The position numbers and the translations under genes are program-made. Under the pieces are notes generated by a model that saw nothing but the letters and a program-made list of their open reading frames with translations, ran no database searches and had not been told where the DNA came from. 64,000 nucleotides of DNA from Sphingobacterium sp. UGAL515B_05 (GTDB lineage Bacteria; Bacteroidota; Bacteroidia; Sphingobacteriales; Sphingobacteriaceae). Where the stretch lies: assembly GCF_033097525.1 (NCBI RefSeq), contig NZ_CP109907.1:5828001-5892000 (forward strand), read 5' to 3'. Below, in pieces: positions 8,319 to 16,346 of the stretch (position 1 is its first letter; each line of letters starts with the position of its first letter).

Positions 8319-8726
8319 TTATAAAATGGGTTTAAATTTTTTATTGAAATACTCAGTAATCTCATCTCCATATTCTCGGAAGTGATTTTCCAATATATTG
8401 TCTATATATGAATACAGCGTTACTTTATCCTCCCTGGTCAACTGCACTATTCGCAATAGCCGCTCATGATATTCTGATCGGATATAGACAACCTTGCCAC
8501 TTCTGCCACTGGGAAAGCGGTTTACAAGAAATAACTCTTCGTAATCCATCTTTTTGCCAGCTCTTGTTCTGGATTTCTCAACTTTAGCCAGTGAATCTGT
8601 ATTTTTGTCCATACCCTTCTCCGAATTTGTCGCAGGCAAAGGTTCATCACCAGACATGATGTTCATCAAGTACTCCTCATCTATGATGGGTTTCTCAAAC
8701 TCTTTACGATCTTTCTTTATTGCCAT
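8319..8726 (-). CDS. DUF3408 protein (TraB/TraC-like), first copy
   Basis: 135 residues. The N-terminal 60 residues are a charged linker. The C-terminal half carries the DUF3408 domain: ELFLVNRFPSGRSGKVVYIR, YHERLLRIVQLTREDKVTLY and SYIDNILENHFREYGDEITE. It starts 1 nt after the traA stop and ends 1 nt before its own paralogue, so the three genes are tightly coupled. A ParA-type ATPase followed by small DNA-binding proteins is the usual logic of a partition-like cassette in CTnDOT-family elements. Function is inferred from this context. Confidence 0.82.
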   Translation of the reverse strand: MAIKKDRKEFEKPIIDEEYLMNIMSGDEPLPATNSEKGMDKNTDSLAKVEKSRTRAGKKMDYEELFLVNRFPSGRSGKVVYIRSEYHERLLRIVQLTREDKVTLYSYIDNILENHFREYGDEITEYFNKKFKPIL

Positions 8727-8727
8727 C

Positions 8728-9495
8728 CTACATATGAATTACCTTTAGAAACTCTATAACGAATTGGTCCACACGTGTGGCTTTTAAAATTTGCACATCA
8801 GCAGGTAAGAGTGTCGATTTAAACACATAATTACCTGTATCATCAATTTCTTTTCGAAATCGTTTACTGTCCATGATCCGCGACTGCATTATACGTATTG
8901 ACAGCTCCTCTATCACACTTTGATATAATTCGTAAAGACCTGTCTTTTCCCTGCCATCAACCTGATTCCAGAATAAGTATAAAGATTGCTCAATGGCATT
9001 TTTATTCTTTGCTGGAAGTTTTAGAAAAACCTCACTGAATGCGAGTGTGCTCTCCACAACAAGCCGGTCCGCAGTAATAGGTGAAAAAATAAAATTCATT
9101 CCTTTTAAAGCACCGATGACTCCGTGTGTATTGGCGGTGCCGGGGAGATCAAAAAAAATAATATCCGGCGTAACGGAGCTTGTCTCACAATATTCAAAGG
9201 CTTTTTCAAGCGCATTTTCCGCCTTACATTTTATGATCGGATAAGCCTTCTTATTGATCGTATGGAACTGTTTAACCGCCAGTTTTTTATGGAAATCGCT
9301 TTCCATAATAGTACGCTTATCTCTTTCACGTATACCGATAAGGCTATGTTGTGGAAAATCGCAATCCAGTACCACGATATTATATCCAAGACGATAATGC
9401 AGAACGCTGGCGAGAAGGATTGTTATCGTCGATTTACCGACTCCGCCTTTCTGTGCATAAATGCTTACCTTTAATGTTTCCTTCTTTTTTTCCAT
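8728..9495 (-). CDS. traA: TraA, ParA-family ATPase
   Basis: 255 residues with a deviant Walker A KGGVGKS at 16-22 typical of ParA/MinD ATPases, followed by VLDCDFPQHS (Walker A') and DIIFFDLPGTANTHG (Walker B region). It is the conserved first gene of CTnDOT-type transfer operons and probably positions ICE DNA or the transfer machine. The start at 9495 opens with MEKKKETLKVSIYAQKGGVG. It is divergent from mobA, with a 670-nt non-coding hub between them that holds an octamer repeat array and hairpins, plausible binding sites for TraA's DUF3408 partners. Confidence 0.88.
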   Translation of the reverse strand: MEKKKETLKVSIYAQKGGVGKSTITILLASVLHYRLGYNIVVLDCDFPQHSLIGIRERDKRTIMESDFHKKLAVKQFHTINKKAYPIIKCKAENALEKAFEYCETSSVTPDIIFFDLPGTANTHGVIGALKGMNFIFSPITADRLVVESTLAFSEVFLKLPAKNKNAIEQSLYLFWNQVDGREKTGLYELYQSVIEELSIRIMQSRIMDSKRFRKEIDDTGNYVFKSTLLPADVQILKATRVDQFVIEFLKVIHM

Positions 9496-9703
9496 ATTAT
9501 ATTATTTTATATCTTCTTAATTTAAAAGTTGTATCGGAGAGCAAATACCTAAGTTTACAAATGCATCGTAAAATATGTGTATAGTCAGTATTACTGGTTT
9601 AAAAAAGACCTTGCATAAAGGCTCATATCTTACTTGTAAATCATATGTCCTTCTTAAAATATAGTAGGCTGGTAAAGCAACTTCCTCTCTTAATGACCTA
9701 ACA

Positions 9704-9776
9704 TTTTACCAGTTTTATGCTTTTACGCTTTTATAGTTTTACAGTTTTAAAACCTAATACTTTTATGCTTTTACAA
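9704..9776. repeat. Iteron-like array of 8-bp repeats (TTTTAYRS)
   Basis: From 9713 the sequence can be cut in exact 8-bp steps: TTTTATGC, TTTTACGC, TTTTATAG, TTTTACAG, TTTTAAAA, CCTAATAC, TTTTATGC, TTTTACAA. One more related unit (TTTTACCAG) lies just upstream. Seven of eight units start with TTTTA. Such phased short direct repeats are typical of protein-loading sites at origins or partition sites. Lying between the ParA-like traA and mobA, it may be the target of the DUF3408 proteins, or a vegetative origin. Confidence 0.6.
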
Positions 9777-9963
9777 TTACTTGCTTTGTTAAATGGTAAA
9801 TTGACCATAGTTCTTACCGCCATGCTCTATGCAAAAGAAGGCAACTGTAGGGGGCTGTAAAGCTGATGCTTTACTACCTTTCCTCTTTTTACCTACGGTT
9901 TCCGAAAGCTCTTTATAATGCGAACTTTATTCTATTCTTTCTCATATCTGTTCCCAAGAACAG

Positions 9964-10019
9964 AGCAAGTTGTGTTTTGAGTGCCTCAAAACTCGTTTTG
10001 TGCCCCAAAACTACTTGCT
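9964..10019. other. Nested inverted repeats, oriT candidate
   Basis: Two adjacent hairpins, GTTTTGAG-TGC-CTCAAAAC (9974-9992) and GTTTTG-TGCCC-CAAAAC (9995-10011), are enclosed by a third inverted pair AGCAAGT (9964-9970) / ACTTGCT (10013-10019). The cluster is about 150 nt upstream of mobA, where the transfer origin is expected in this ICE family. The nick site cannot be read from sequence alone. Confidence 0.5.
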
Positions 10020-10165
10020 CTACCGAGGGCTGGGTAATCCTCCGAAGTCGGATTTACCTATTATATGTCTTTGCGATTTTATGTGAATCGGTAGGAAAAA
10101 CAAGGTTTTTAATAGCTCATAATTATGAATGTTCATCGCTTTCTTTTAGTTTCTGGAAAAAAGAT

Positions 10166-10594
10166 ATGACAGCGAATCATAAAGGAGGTCGAAAACCTAA
10201 AATGGACAAAGCTACCCACCGATACGTATTCCGTCTTACGGACGAAGAAAACGCCAGATTTCTCTCATTATTTGAGCAATCAAGACTTGATAATAAAGCT
10301 AAATTTATTGTTTCGCTATTGTTTGAAAGGAAGATAAATTCAGTTATTATAGATAAGAGCACCATTGATTACTGTACAAAATTATCGCAATTTTTTGCAC
10401 AGTTCCGTGCAATTGGAGTCAATTACAATCAGATAGTAAAGATCCTGCACACTAATTTTAGCGATAAAAAAACCGTTCATTATCTCGGAAAGCTTGAACA
10501 GCACACCAGAGATCTGGCCGGGATCTGCCGCGAAGTTTTACTGCTCAGCAAAAAGTTTGAAGCTGAATATCTCATTAAAAAAGAAAAACTATGA
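10166..10594 (+). CDS. mobA: MobA relaxosome accessory protein
   Basis: 142 residues from ATG 10166 (MTANHKGGRKPKMDKATHRY). The frame is open further upstream to 9866, but that extension runs through the oriT candidate and is not protein-like. The basic N-terminus, a ribbon-helix-helix-like segment (YRVFRLT-type, residues about 16-55) and a helical C-terminal part (SQFFAQFRAIGVNYNQIVKI) match MobA/MobC-type DNA-binding accessory proteins. These bind oriT and help the relaxase. It overlaps the relaxase gene by 4 nt (ATGA), so the two are translationally coupled. Confidence 0.85.
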   Translation: MTANHKGGRKPKMDKATHRYVFRLTDEENARFLSLFEQSRLDNKAKFIVSLLFERKINSVIIDKSTIDYCTKLSQFFAQFRAIGVNYNQIVKILHTNFSDKKTVHYLGKLEQHTRDLAGICREVLLLSKKFEAEYLIKKEKL

Positions 10595-11862
10595 TTGCAA
10601 AAATAGGTCGCGGGTCAAATATGTATGGTGCTTTAAATTATAACCTCTCCAAGGTTCATCAAAATGCTGGTACAATTTTACACCTCAACAATATGTTCGA
10701 AACTCCTAGTGGCGAATATACGACTACACAGCTACTATCCTCATTCATTGCCAATTTAGCTGCAAATAAAAAAACAGAAAAGACAGCAATCCATATCTCG
10801 CTAAATCCTGATCCAATTGATATCCTATCAGATGAAAATTATGTCAGAATTGCAAAGGAATATATGGGAAAAATGGGCTATGGCGATCAACCTTATGTTG
10901 TATTTAGGCATAATGATATCGACCGCAGCCACATCCATATTGTTTCAACAACAGTGGACAAAAATGGAATCAAAATATCCGATGTTTTTGAGAAGAAAAG
11001 ATCAATGGAAATCTGTCGCAATATTGAAAAAAAGTATAATTTAGCACGTGCCGACGAAAAGGAATGTTTTAATGAAAGTCTTACTTTCCAACCAGTAGAT
11101 CATACGAAAGGCAATATTAAAAGCCAACTTGCGGCTGTTGTAAGATACCTGCCTAACTACTATTATTTTCAAAGCCTTGGCAGTTATAATGCGTTGCTAT
11201 CGCTATTTAATATCGCCGTCGAATCCACGAAAAAGGAATATAGTGGTGAATTTAAGGAAGGTTTAGTATATTTCGCATTGGATAAAAATGGGGAAAAGGT
11301 GACCAATCCCTTCAAAGCGTCCCTTTTCGGGAAAGAAGCAGGGCTCATAGCACTTCAAACACATTTTATAAAAAGTAAAGAACTTGCTGCAGAAACTAAA
11401 GAAAAAAGCAAAAATATCATTGCGCAAGCCATTAGTATAGCCCGAAATGAAAAGGACTTTAAAGAGTATTTAATAGACCATGGGATCAATGTAGTGATCC
11501 GAAGAAATGATCAAGGCAGATTATATGGAATTAGCTTTATAGATCATAATTCGCGCAACGTATTCAATGGCTCTCATCTTGGTAAGGGATTTTCGGCAAA
11601 TTCATTCAATGCGCTGTTTTCAAGTAGCCAAAGTCCTAAGGTAGTAGAATATATAGAAGGTTCACAAAAAAAAGATACTTCAACGCAATCAAGATCGGCT
11701 AACCATTCGCTCCATCCACTATTCGACTTTATGATAAATAACGGATCTGTTTTTAGTGATTGGGGACTACTTGATCAGCTTCTACTTCATGGGATGACAG
11801 AAGATCCAGAAGAACATCTATTTGAGTTTAACATGAAAAAAAAGAGAAAGCGCAAAAGATAA
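10591..11862 (+). CDS. mobB: MobB relaxase (DNA-nicking transfer initiator)
   Basis: 423 residues. The relaxase nicks one strand at oriT and leads it into the recipient. The N-terminal domain has the expected motifs: tyrosines in NMYGALNYNLS (residues 10-20; Y12 or Y17 could be the nucleophile), an invariant-type H107 in FRHNDIDRSHIHIVS, and the metal-binding H114-I-H116. The C-terminal half (NAQ-rich linker, then KEYLIDHGINVVIRRNDQGR) is typical of Bacteroidota relaxases. It overlaps mobA by 4 nt. The C-terminal tail is highly basic (MKKKRKRKR). Confidence 0.92.
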   Translation: MIAKIGRGSNMYGALNYNLSKVHQNAGTILHLNNMFETPSGEYTTTQLLSSFIANLAANKKTEKTAIHISLNPDPIDILSDENYVRIAKEYMGKMGYGDQPYVVFRHNDIDRSHIHIVSTTVDKNGIKISDVFEKKRSMEICRNIEKKYNLARADEKECFNESLTFQPVDHTKGNIKSQLAAVVRYLPNYYYFQSLGSYNALLSLFNIAVESTKKEYSGEFKEGLVYFALDKNGEKVTNPFKASLFGKEAGLIALQTHFIKSKELAAETKEKSKNIIAQAISIARNEKDFKEYLIDHGINVVIRRNDQGRLYGISFIDHNSRNVFNGSHLGKGFSANSFNALFSSSQSPKVVEYIEGSQKKDTSTQSRSANHSLHPLFDFMINNGSVFSDWGLLDQLLLHGMTEDPEEHLFEFNMKKKRKRKR

Positions 11863-11960
11863 GGAGTAGCATCAAAAATAATCCTTAAAATATGGTGAAC
11901 GACATTAGGATCCTACTACATTAGATAGTCAAAGCAGTATATTTCCACTAAGCTAAAAAA

Positions 11961-11987
11961 AAGGAAGTCCTAAATTCGGACTTCCTT
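11961..11987. terminator. Bidirectional terminator between mobB and the cargo gene
   Basis: A 10-bp perfect stem AAGGAAGTCC (11961-11970) / GGACTTCCTT (11978-11987) with a 7-base loop. A run of A at 11954-11962 gives a T-tract on the minus strand. It serves the convergent gene ending at 12045 and probably also mobB. Confidence 0.8.
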
Positions 11988-12044
11988 ATTATCTCTATGG
12001 AATACTTTTCCTATAAAAAGGAATAGCAAGCAATTGAAAACATA

Positions 12045-12728
12045 TTACACAAAGAACAGACCTTCGGCTTGGAAGCCATTTGGTTGTACAGCCGGCAATT
12101 TTTCTAATTCAGCTTTTTCGCCCCTTCTAACATAGTCCCTAATGATGGAATCACCACCTGAACCTTGAATATATTTACCTGTAGCTCTTTCAACCCATCC
12201 ATGAACTACTACGCCAACAAATCTTTTGTATTCTGTTTTATTTGCAAGGGGGCTGGTATCTCGAAAGTTTTCTCGAGCATTACCTGTAAGATTAGCTTGA
12301 GGATGCTTAGAGTGATCATATTTCCACCAAACTGCTAATGATATTTCGCCAAAACTGATTTCTCTCCAAATAACGACGCTTTGATATCCGAACAATTCGA
12401 CAAAAATGTAGCCTGTTTCTTTCTTATCCTTTTCAACCTGAAAAAAATCTTTGTTTTGTTTCAGAATTTCATTTAAACCCGCTACCAATAAATTGCGATA
12501 TGGATTCTTCGGTCTTAAGTCTAATTTCGTTGCATCAGTAGTCTGATAATCCAAAGAAGGTATATCAGAGTTATTAAGTAAATTCTGAAAATGTTTCCAA
12601 CTGTGAAATCCGCTTTGTTTTGAGGCAAGCTCCAAAGCCTCATGATGAGAAATATTCTGAACTTTTTTAATAGATTTTGCGATACGCTTAATATAATCGG
12701 CAGTATGCCCATTTACTTTTTTTTCCAT
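12045..12728 (-). CDS. Hypothetical protein, N-terminal helical domain
   Basis: 227 residues. The N-terminal 50 residues (DYIKRIAKSIKKVQNISHHE, ALELASKQSGFHSWKHFQNL) look like a small helical domain seen at the start of several uncharacterised bacterial proteins with a G-x-x-S-W-x-x-x-Q/N motif. The rest is unrecognised. It is antisense to the mob genes and sits between mobB and mobC, breaking the usual mobA-B-C run, so it is probably a cargo insertion. No function is assigned. Confidence 0.65.
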   Translation of the reverse strand: MEKKVNGHTADYIKRIAKSIKKVQNISHHEALELASKQSGFHSWKHFQNLLNNSDIPSLDYQTTDATKLDLRPKNPYRNLLVAGLNEILKQNKDFFQVEKDKKETGYIFVELFGYQSVVIWREISFGEISLAVWWKYDHSKHPQANLTGNARENFRDTSPLANKTEYKRFVGVVVHGWVERATGKYIQGSGGDSIIRDYVRRGEKAELEKLPAVQPNGFQAEGLFFV

Positions 12729-12935
12729 GTTTTAACAATATACCTTGCATAGAAATCATGTCACCTGTCAGCCAAAACCCCTTACAAGAAATTTGTTAAA
12801 GTGGTATAAAAAGTTAGATACAGTGCTAAAATAGCTTCGCTAAGACAAGTGGCAAGCTTCTGTAAAGCTCGAAACAAATATAGCAAAATATTTTGGTATT
12901 ATTTTGCCTTTCAGAGCTATGAGGATGAACTCAAA

Positions 12936-13190
12936 TCATAGCCTGTACCTAAGAGCGACCTGGCGCCAGATATCTTCGGCCAAATCCTGGTCTTCACCAT
13001 GTTCAAAACTCCATTTGTCGTTTTCCTTTTTTAGTCTCTGCACCAAGCCATCCAAGAGTATCTGAAATTCCGTCATATTTTTATTCAATTCTCTCTTCAA
13101 TAGTACGACTTGAAAATCACGCTTTTTAAAGGTGATTCTGAATACCTGCTTATTAAATTGTTCTTCAAATTGTCCAATAGTATCAAACAT
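12936..13190 (-). CDS. Small hypothetical protein
   Basis: 84 residues, charged, without signal or membrane segment (MFDTIGQFEEQFNKQVFRIT at the start, AEDIWRQVALRYRL at the end). It is on the same strand as the preceding cargo gene, 207 nt upstream of it. Coding character is reasonable (mixed amino acids, ATG start, no repeats), but no family is recognised. Confidence 0.5.
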   Translation of the reverse strand: MFDTIGQFEEQFNKQVFRITFKKRDFQVVLLKRELNKNMTEFQILLDGLVQRLKKENDKWSFEHGEDQDLAEDIWRQVALRYRL

Positions 13191-13371
13191 AATCCACTTC
13201 CGAAATTCAGTCTAATGATAGCAATTTTCTAGCAGATAAAAAACCAGATGAGCAATGTTAATCTGTAAAATTCCAATAAGATTGGGAAGAAATAGGCAAA
13301 TATATACCATATTATACATCAACAGAAAAATCAGCTCTCAAGACTAATATCTATGGTGAAACTTTTCACTT

Positions 13372-15357
13372 ATGCAAGAAGACGATTTAAGGGGCCTCGC
13401 AAAAATTATGGCTTTTATGCGAGCTGTCAGCATCCTTTTAGTTTTGATGAATTTCTACTGGTTCTGTTACTCCTTTTTCTATGATCAGGGTTGGACGCTG
13501 GAAGTCGTCGAGCGAATCCTAAAAAATTTCCAGAGAACCTCTGGTCTATTTACAAATTCAACTTATAGCAAACTGTTTGCCCTAATCTTATTGGCATTGA
13601 GCTGCCTCGGAACTAAAGGTGTCAAAAACGAAAAAATTAAATGGAAAAAAATTAATACGTTTCTATTTACCGGATCGACACTTTACCTTCTCAATTTCCA
13701 ACTTCTTGAAATATCAGGCATTTTATATATGATTACTACATCTGCAGGCTTTATCCTGCTTATGGTTGCTGGATTATGGATGAGCAGACTGCTTAAAAAC
13801 AAGTTGATGGATGATCCTTTCAATAATGAAAACGAAAGCTTCATGCAGGAGACAAAACTTTTAGAAAATGAGTTTTCCGTTAACCTGCCGACAAAATTTT
13901 ATTATCGTGGAAAATGGAATCACGGATGGATATCGGTGGTGAACGTCTTTCGCGCATCTATCGTACTAGGTACTCCTGGAAGTGGTAAGAGCTATGCGAT
14001 CGTAAACAATTACATCAAGCAACACATTGAAAAAGGTTTCGCCATGTACATCTACGATTTCAAGTTTGATGACCTTTCACAAATCGCTTACAATCATCTC
14101 CTGAAGCACAATGACAAGTACAATGTAAAACCCAAATTCTACGTAATCAACTTTGATAATCCACGAAAAAGCCATCGCTGCAATCCCCTAAATCCTAAAT
14201 TCATGACCGATATCTCTGATGCATACGAAGCATCTTATACCATTATGCTAAACCTAAATAAGACGTGGATCCAGAAACAAGGGGATTTTTTTGTTGAGTC
14301 ACCAATCATCCTCCTAGCAGCGATCATCTGGTTTTTGAAGATTTATGATAATGGAAAATATTGTACTTTTCCGCACGCAATCGAACTACTTAATAAAAAA
14401 TATGCTGATATTTTTACAATACTAACAAGTTATTCTGAGCTTGAAAACTACCTTAGTCCCTTTCTTGACGCCTGGGAAGGCGGAGCCCAAGATCAACTAC
14501 AAGGCCAGATTGCCTCCGCTAAAATCCCGCTATCAAGAATGATCTCTCCGCAGCTCTACTGGGTTATGTCCGGGGATGATTTTTCATTGGACATAAACAA
14601 TCCGAAGGAACCAAAAATCCTATGTGTTGGCAATAATCCAGATAGACAGAACATATACTCGGCTGCCCTCGGCTTATACAACTCCAGAATCGTAAAAATG
14701 ATAAATAAAAAGGGAAAACTTAAAAGTTCCGTTATTATTGACGAGCTTCCCACAATTTATTTCCGTGGATTGGATAATCTCATTGCAACTGCTCGAAGCA
14801 ATAAAGTGGCTGTCTGTCTTGGTTTTCAGGATTTCTCTCAATTGATCCGGGATTATGGTGACAAGGAAGCGAAAGTTATACTCAATACCGTTGGAAATAT
14901 ATTCTCAGGTCAGGTCGTGGGTGAAACAGCCAAAACACTTTCAGAAAGGTTTGGAAAAATTGTCCAAAAACGTCAATCGATATCTATCAACAGAAATGAT
15001 ACCAGTACATCTATATCAACACAATTAGACAGTCTGATTCCGGCTTCTAAAATATCTACTCTTTCCCAGGGAATGTTTGTAGGAGCAGTTGCTGACAATT
15101 TTGGTGAGAAAATAGAGCAAAAGATATTTCATGCCCAAATCGTAGTAGATACGGAAAAGGTGGACTTAGAAACTAAAAACTATAAGCCTATTCCAGAGAT
15201 CCGTTCTTTTATTTCAGAAACTGGCGAGGACAGGATGGACAAAGAAATTGATCAAAATTATCGCCAGGTCAAACTTGATGTTTCAAAAATTATTGCAAGT
15301 GAACTTTCGAGAATTGAGAACGACCCGGAATTAGCTCACCTTGTTAGAAAAACTTAG
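13372..15357 (+). CDS. mobC: MobC, type IV coupling protein (VirD4/TraG family, YWFCY)
   Basis: 661 residues. The protein delivers relaxase-bound DNA to the transfer channel. The N-terminus carries the YWFCY motif (residues 29-33) inside a membrane segment, with further membrane helices to about residue 137. The Walker A motif is GTPGSGKS at 200-207. A Walker B-like segment SSVIIDELPTIYFRGLDNLI and GFQDFSQLIRDYGDKEAKVI belong to the TraD/VirD4 hexameric ATPase fold. It is transcribed in the same direction as mobA/mobB but separated by two antisense cargo genes. Size and motif order are normal for the family. Confidence 0.92.
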   Translation: MQEDDLRGLAKIMAFMRAVSILLVLMNFYWFCYSFFYDQGWTLEVVERILKNFQRTSGLFTNSTYSKLFALILLALSCLGTKGVKNEKIKWKKINTFLFTGSTLYLLNFQLLEISGILYMITTSAGFILLMVAGLWMSRLLKNKLMDDPFNNENESFMQETKLLENEFSVNLPTKFYYRGKWNHGWISVVNVFRASIVLGTPGSGKSYAIVNNYIKQHIEKGFAMYIYDFKFDDLSQIAYNHLLKHNDKYNVKPKFYVINFDNPRKSHRCNPLNPKFMTDISDAYEASYTIMLNLNKTWIQKQGDFFVESPIILLAAIIWFLKIYDNGKYCTFPHAIELLNKKYADIFTILTSYSELENYLSPFLDAWEGGAQDQLQGQIASAKIPLSRMISPQLYWVMSGDDFSLDINNPKEPKILCVGNNPDRQNIYSAALGLYNSRIVKMINKKGKLKSSVIIDELPTIYFRGLDNLIATARSNKVAVCLGFQDFSQLIRDYGDKEAKVILNTVGNIFSGQVVGETAKTLSERFGKIVQKRQSISINRNDTSTSISTQLDSLIPASKISTLSQGMFVGAVADNFGEKIEQKIFHAQIVVDTEKVDLETKNYKPIPEIRSFISETGEDRMDKEIDQNYRQVKLDVSKIIASELSRIENDPELAHLVRKT

Positions 15358-15432
15358 CCATTTCGTTCTGTAAACATATATCAATTTCAAACCAATTAAT
15401 GTGTCTCACGTAGTTTTAAACTAAGATATAAT

Positions 15433-15510
15433 AAAAGGCTTATTTATTGAATCATTTTTATACTTCGAAAAAGAAATTTCAGTATATTTCTGTCAATAAA
15501 AAAGCCTTTT
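15433..15510 (+). repeat. 18-bp inverted repeat with 42-nt loop before the defence operon
   Basis: The arms AAAAGGCTTATTTATTGA (15433-15450) and TCAATAAAAAAGCCTTTT (15493-15510) match at 17 of 18 positions. A second inner pair TATACT/AGTATA lies in the loop. The structure ends 3 nt before the ATG at 15514. It may serve as a terminator for mobC, as a leader that controls the following operon, or it may be a small insertion with terminal repeats. Confidence 0.65.
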
Positions 15511-15513
15511 TTA

Positions 15514-16329
15514 ATGCCTTACAAGTATTCGGATGAACAGCGAATAGAATGGTTAAGAAGCCTACATCCAAAATTTGATGAACAGAATTGGCACGACGAC
15601 GTCGTAGCCCATTTCAGCCATATCAAAAACTTTCATTTTTTCAGATCTGCAGGAACGTTTACGGAAAAAATAGATCCCCGTAAGATTTGTGGGATTGATT
15701 ATTCCTATGGTTACAACTGTATAATGCACAAACCGAAAGATTGGCGATATTATTGGTTACAATTTTTTACTGATTTGCGCAGGTTAGATCGTGTCATTGA
15801 CAATTTTCCAACCAAAGAAAAAGTTATTGACCATATCCACAACGCAAAAGAAGCTAAAACTGTAGTTCAATATGGCGATCGTTACTTTACTATTGGTGGT
15901 CAACATCGCTTATGCCTTGCAAAATTTTTGGAGGTTACTGAAATTGAGGTAGATGTAATAAAATATGTTTTTGATCGAGTTCATTTCGTTTGTGAAATGC
16001 GTTTTCAAAGAACTATTCCTTTTTTGCAGGAATTAGGATTACTCCCTCTTGATTATTATACAGATCTTAATTACGATTTTTTTATCGTAGAATTCGCAGG
16101 CCAGTACGTGTCCATAAAAAAAAAGTATGCAGCTTTTATATTGAAAAGATATACGACCTTAAAAAAGATACCATTGAAAGGATTTATAAATTATATAAAA
16201 GCTATGGACACGAATTATTATGACAAGACGAGGATTGATGAAGATGTTAAGCTTTATATCTTGGATGCCTACTTGTTGAAGCATATTAAAGCAAGTAAAA
16301 AATTGTTGCATGTTAATGCAAAAAACTAA
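15514..16329 (+). CDS. Hypothetical protein with ParB-like GGQHR motif
   Basis: 271 residues. The central part VVQYGDRYFTIGGQHRLCLA (GGQHR at 128-132) followed by KFLEVTEIEVDVIKYVFD resembles the ParB/sulfiredoxin-fold core, where a G-x-H-R motif binds nucleotide. The rest is unrecognised and rich in aromatic residues (DWRYYWLQFF). It is the first gene of a close set: 17 nt separate it from the MBL-fold gene. It could be a nucleotide-using component of the defence operon or a separate cargo gene. Functional assignment is inference only. Confidence 0.6.
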   Translation: MPYKYSDEQRIEWLRSLHPKFDEQNWHDDVVAHFSHIKNFHFFRSAGTFTEKIDPRKICGIDYSYGYNCIMHKPKDWRYYWLQFFTDLRRLDRVIDNFPTKEKVIDHIHNAKEAKTVVQYGDRYFTIGGQHRLCLAKFLEVTEIEVDVIKYVFDRVHFVCEMRFQRTIPFLQELGLLPLDYYTDLNYDFFIVEFAGQYVSIKKKYAAFILKRYTTLKKIPLKGFINYIKAMDTNYYDKTRIDEDVKLYILDAYLLKHIKASKKLLHVNAKN

Positions 16330-16346
16330 CTATTGATATTGTTATT

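Larger units (their letters stand above)
9496..10165. other. Non-coding hub between traA and mobA
   Basis: This divergent intergenic region must hold the promoters of the tra and mob operons. Two structured parts stand out: an octamer repeat array at 9704-9776 and a hairpin cluster at 9964-10019, listed separately. Frames that stay open upstream of mobA (from 9866) show no protein-like composition and are treated as non-coding. Confidence 0.6.

Noticed and set aside
9704..9776. CRISPR array
   Set aside because: The repeat unit is 8 bp without unique spacers; no cas genes are nearby.
9866..10165. Upstream extension of the mobA frame
   Set aside because: It crosses the hairpin cluster proposed as oriT, and its translation is not protein-like. 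ATG 10166 opens with the family's basic N-terminus.
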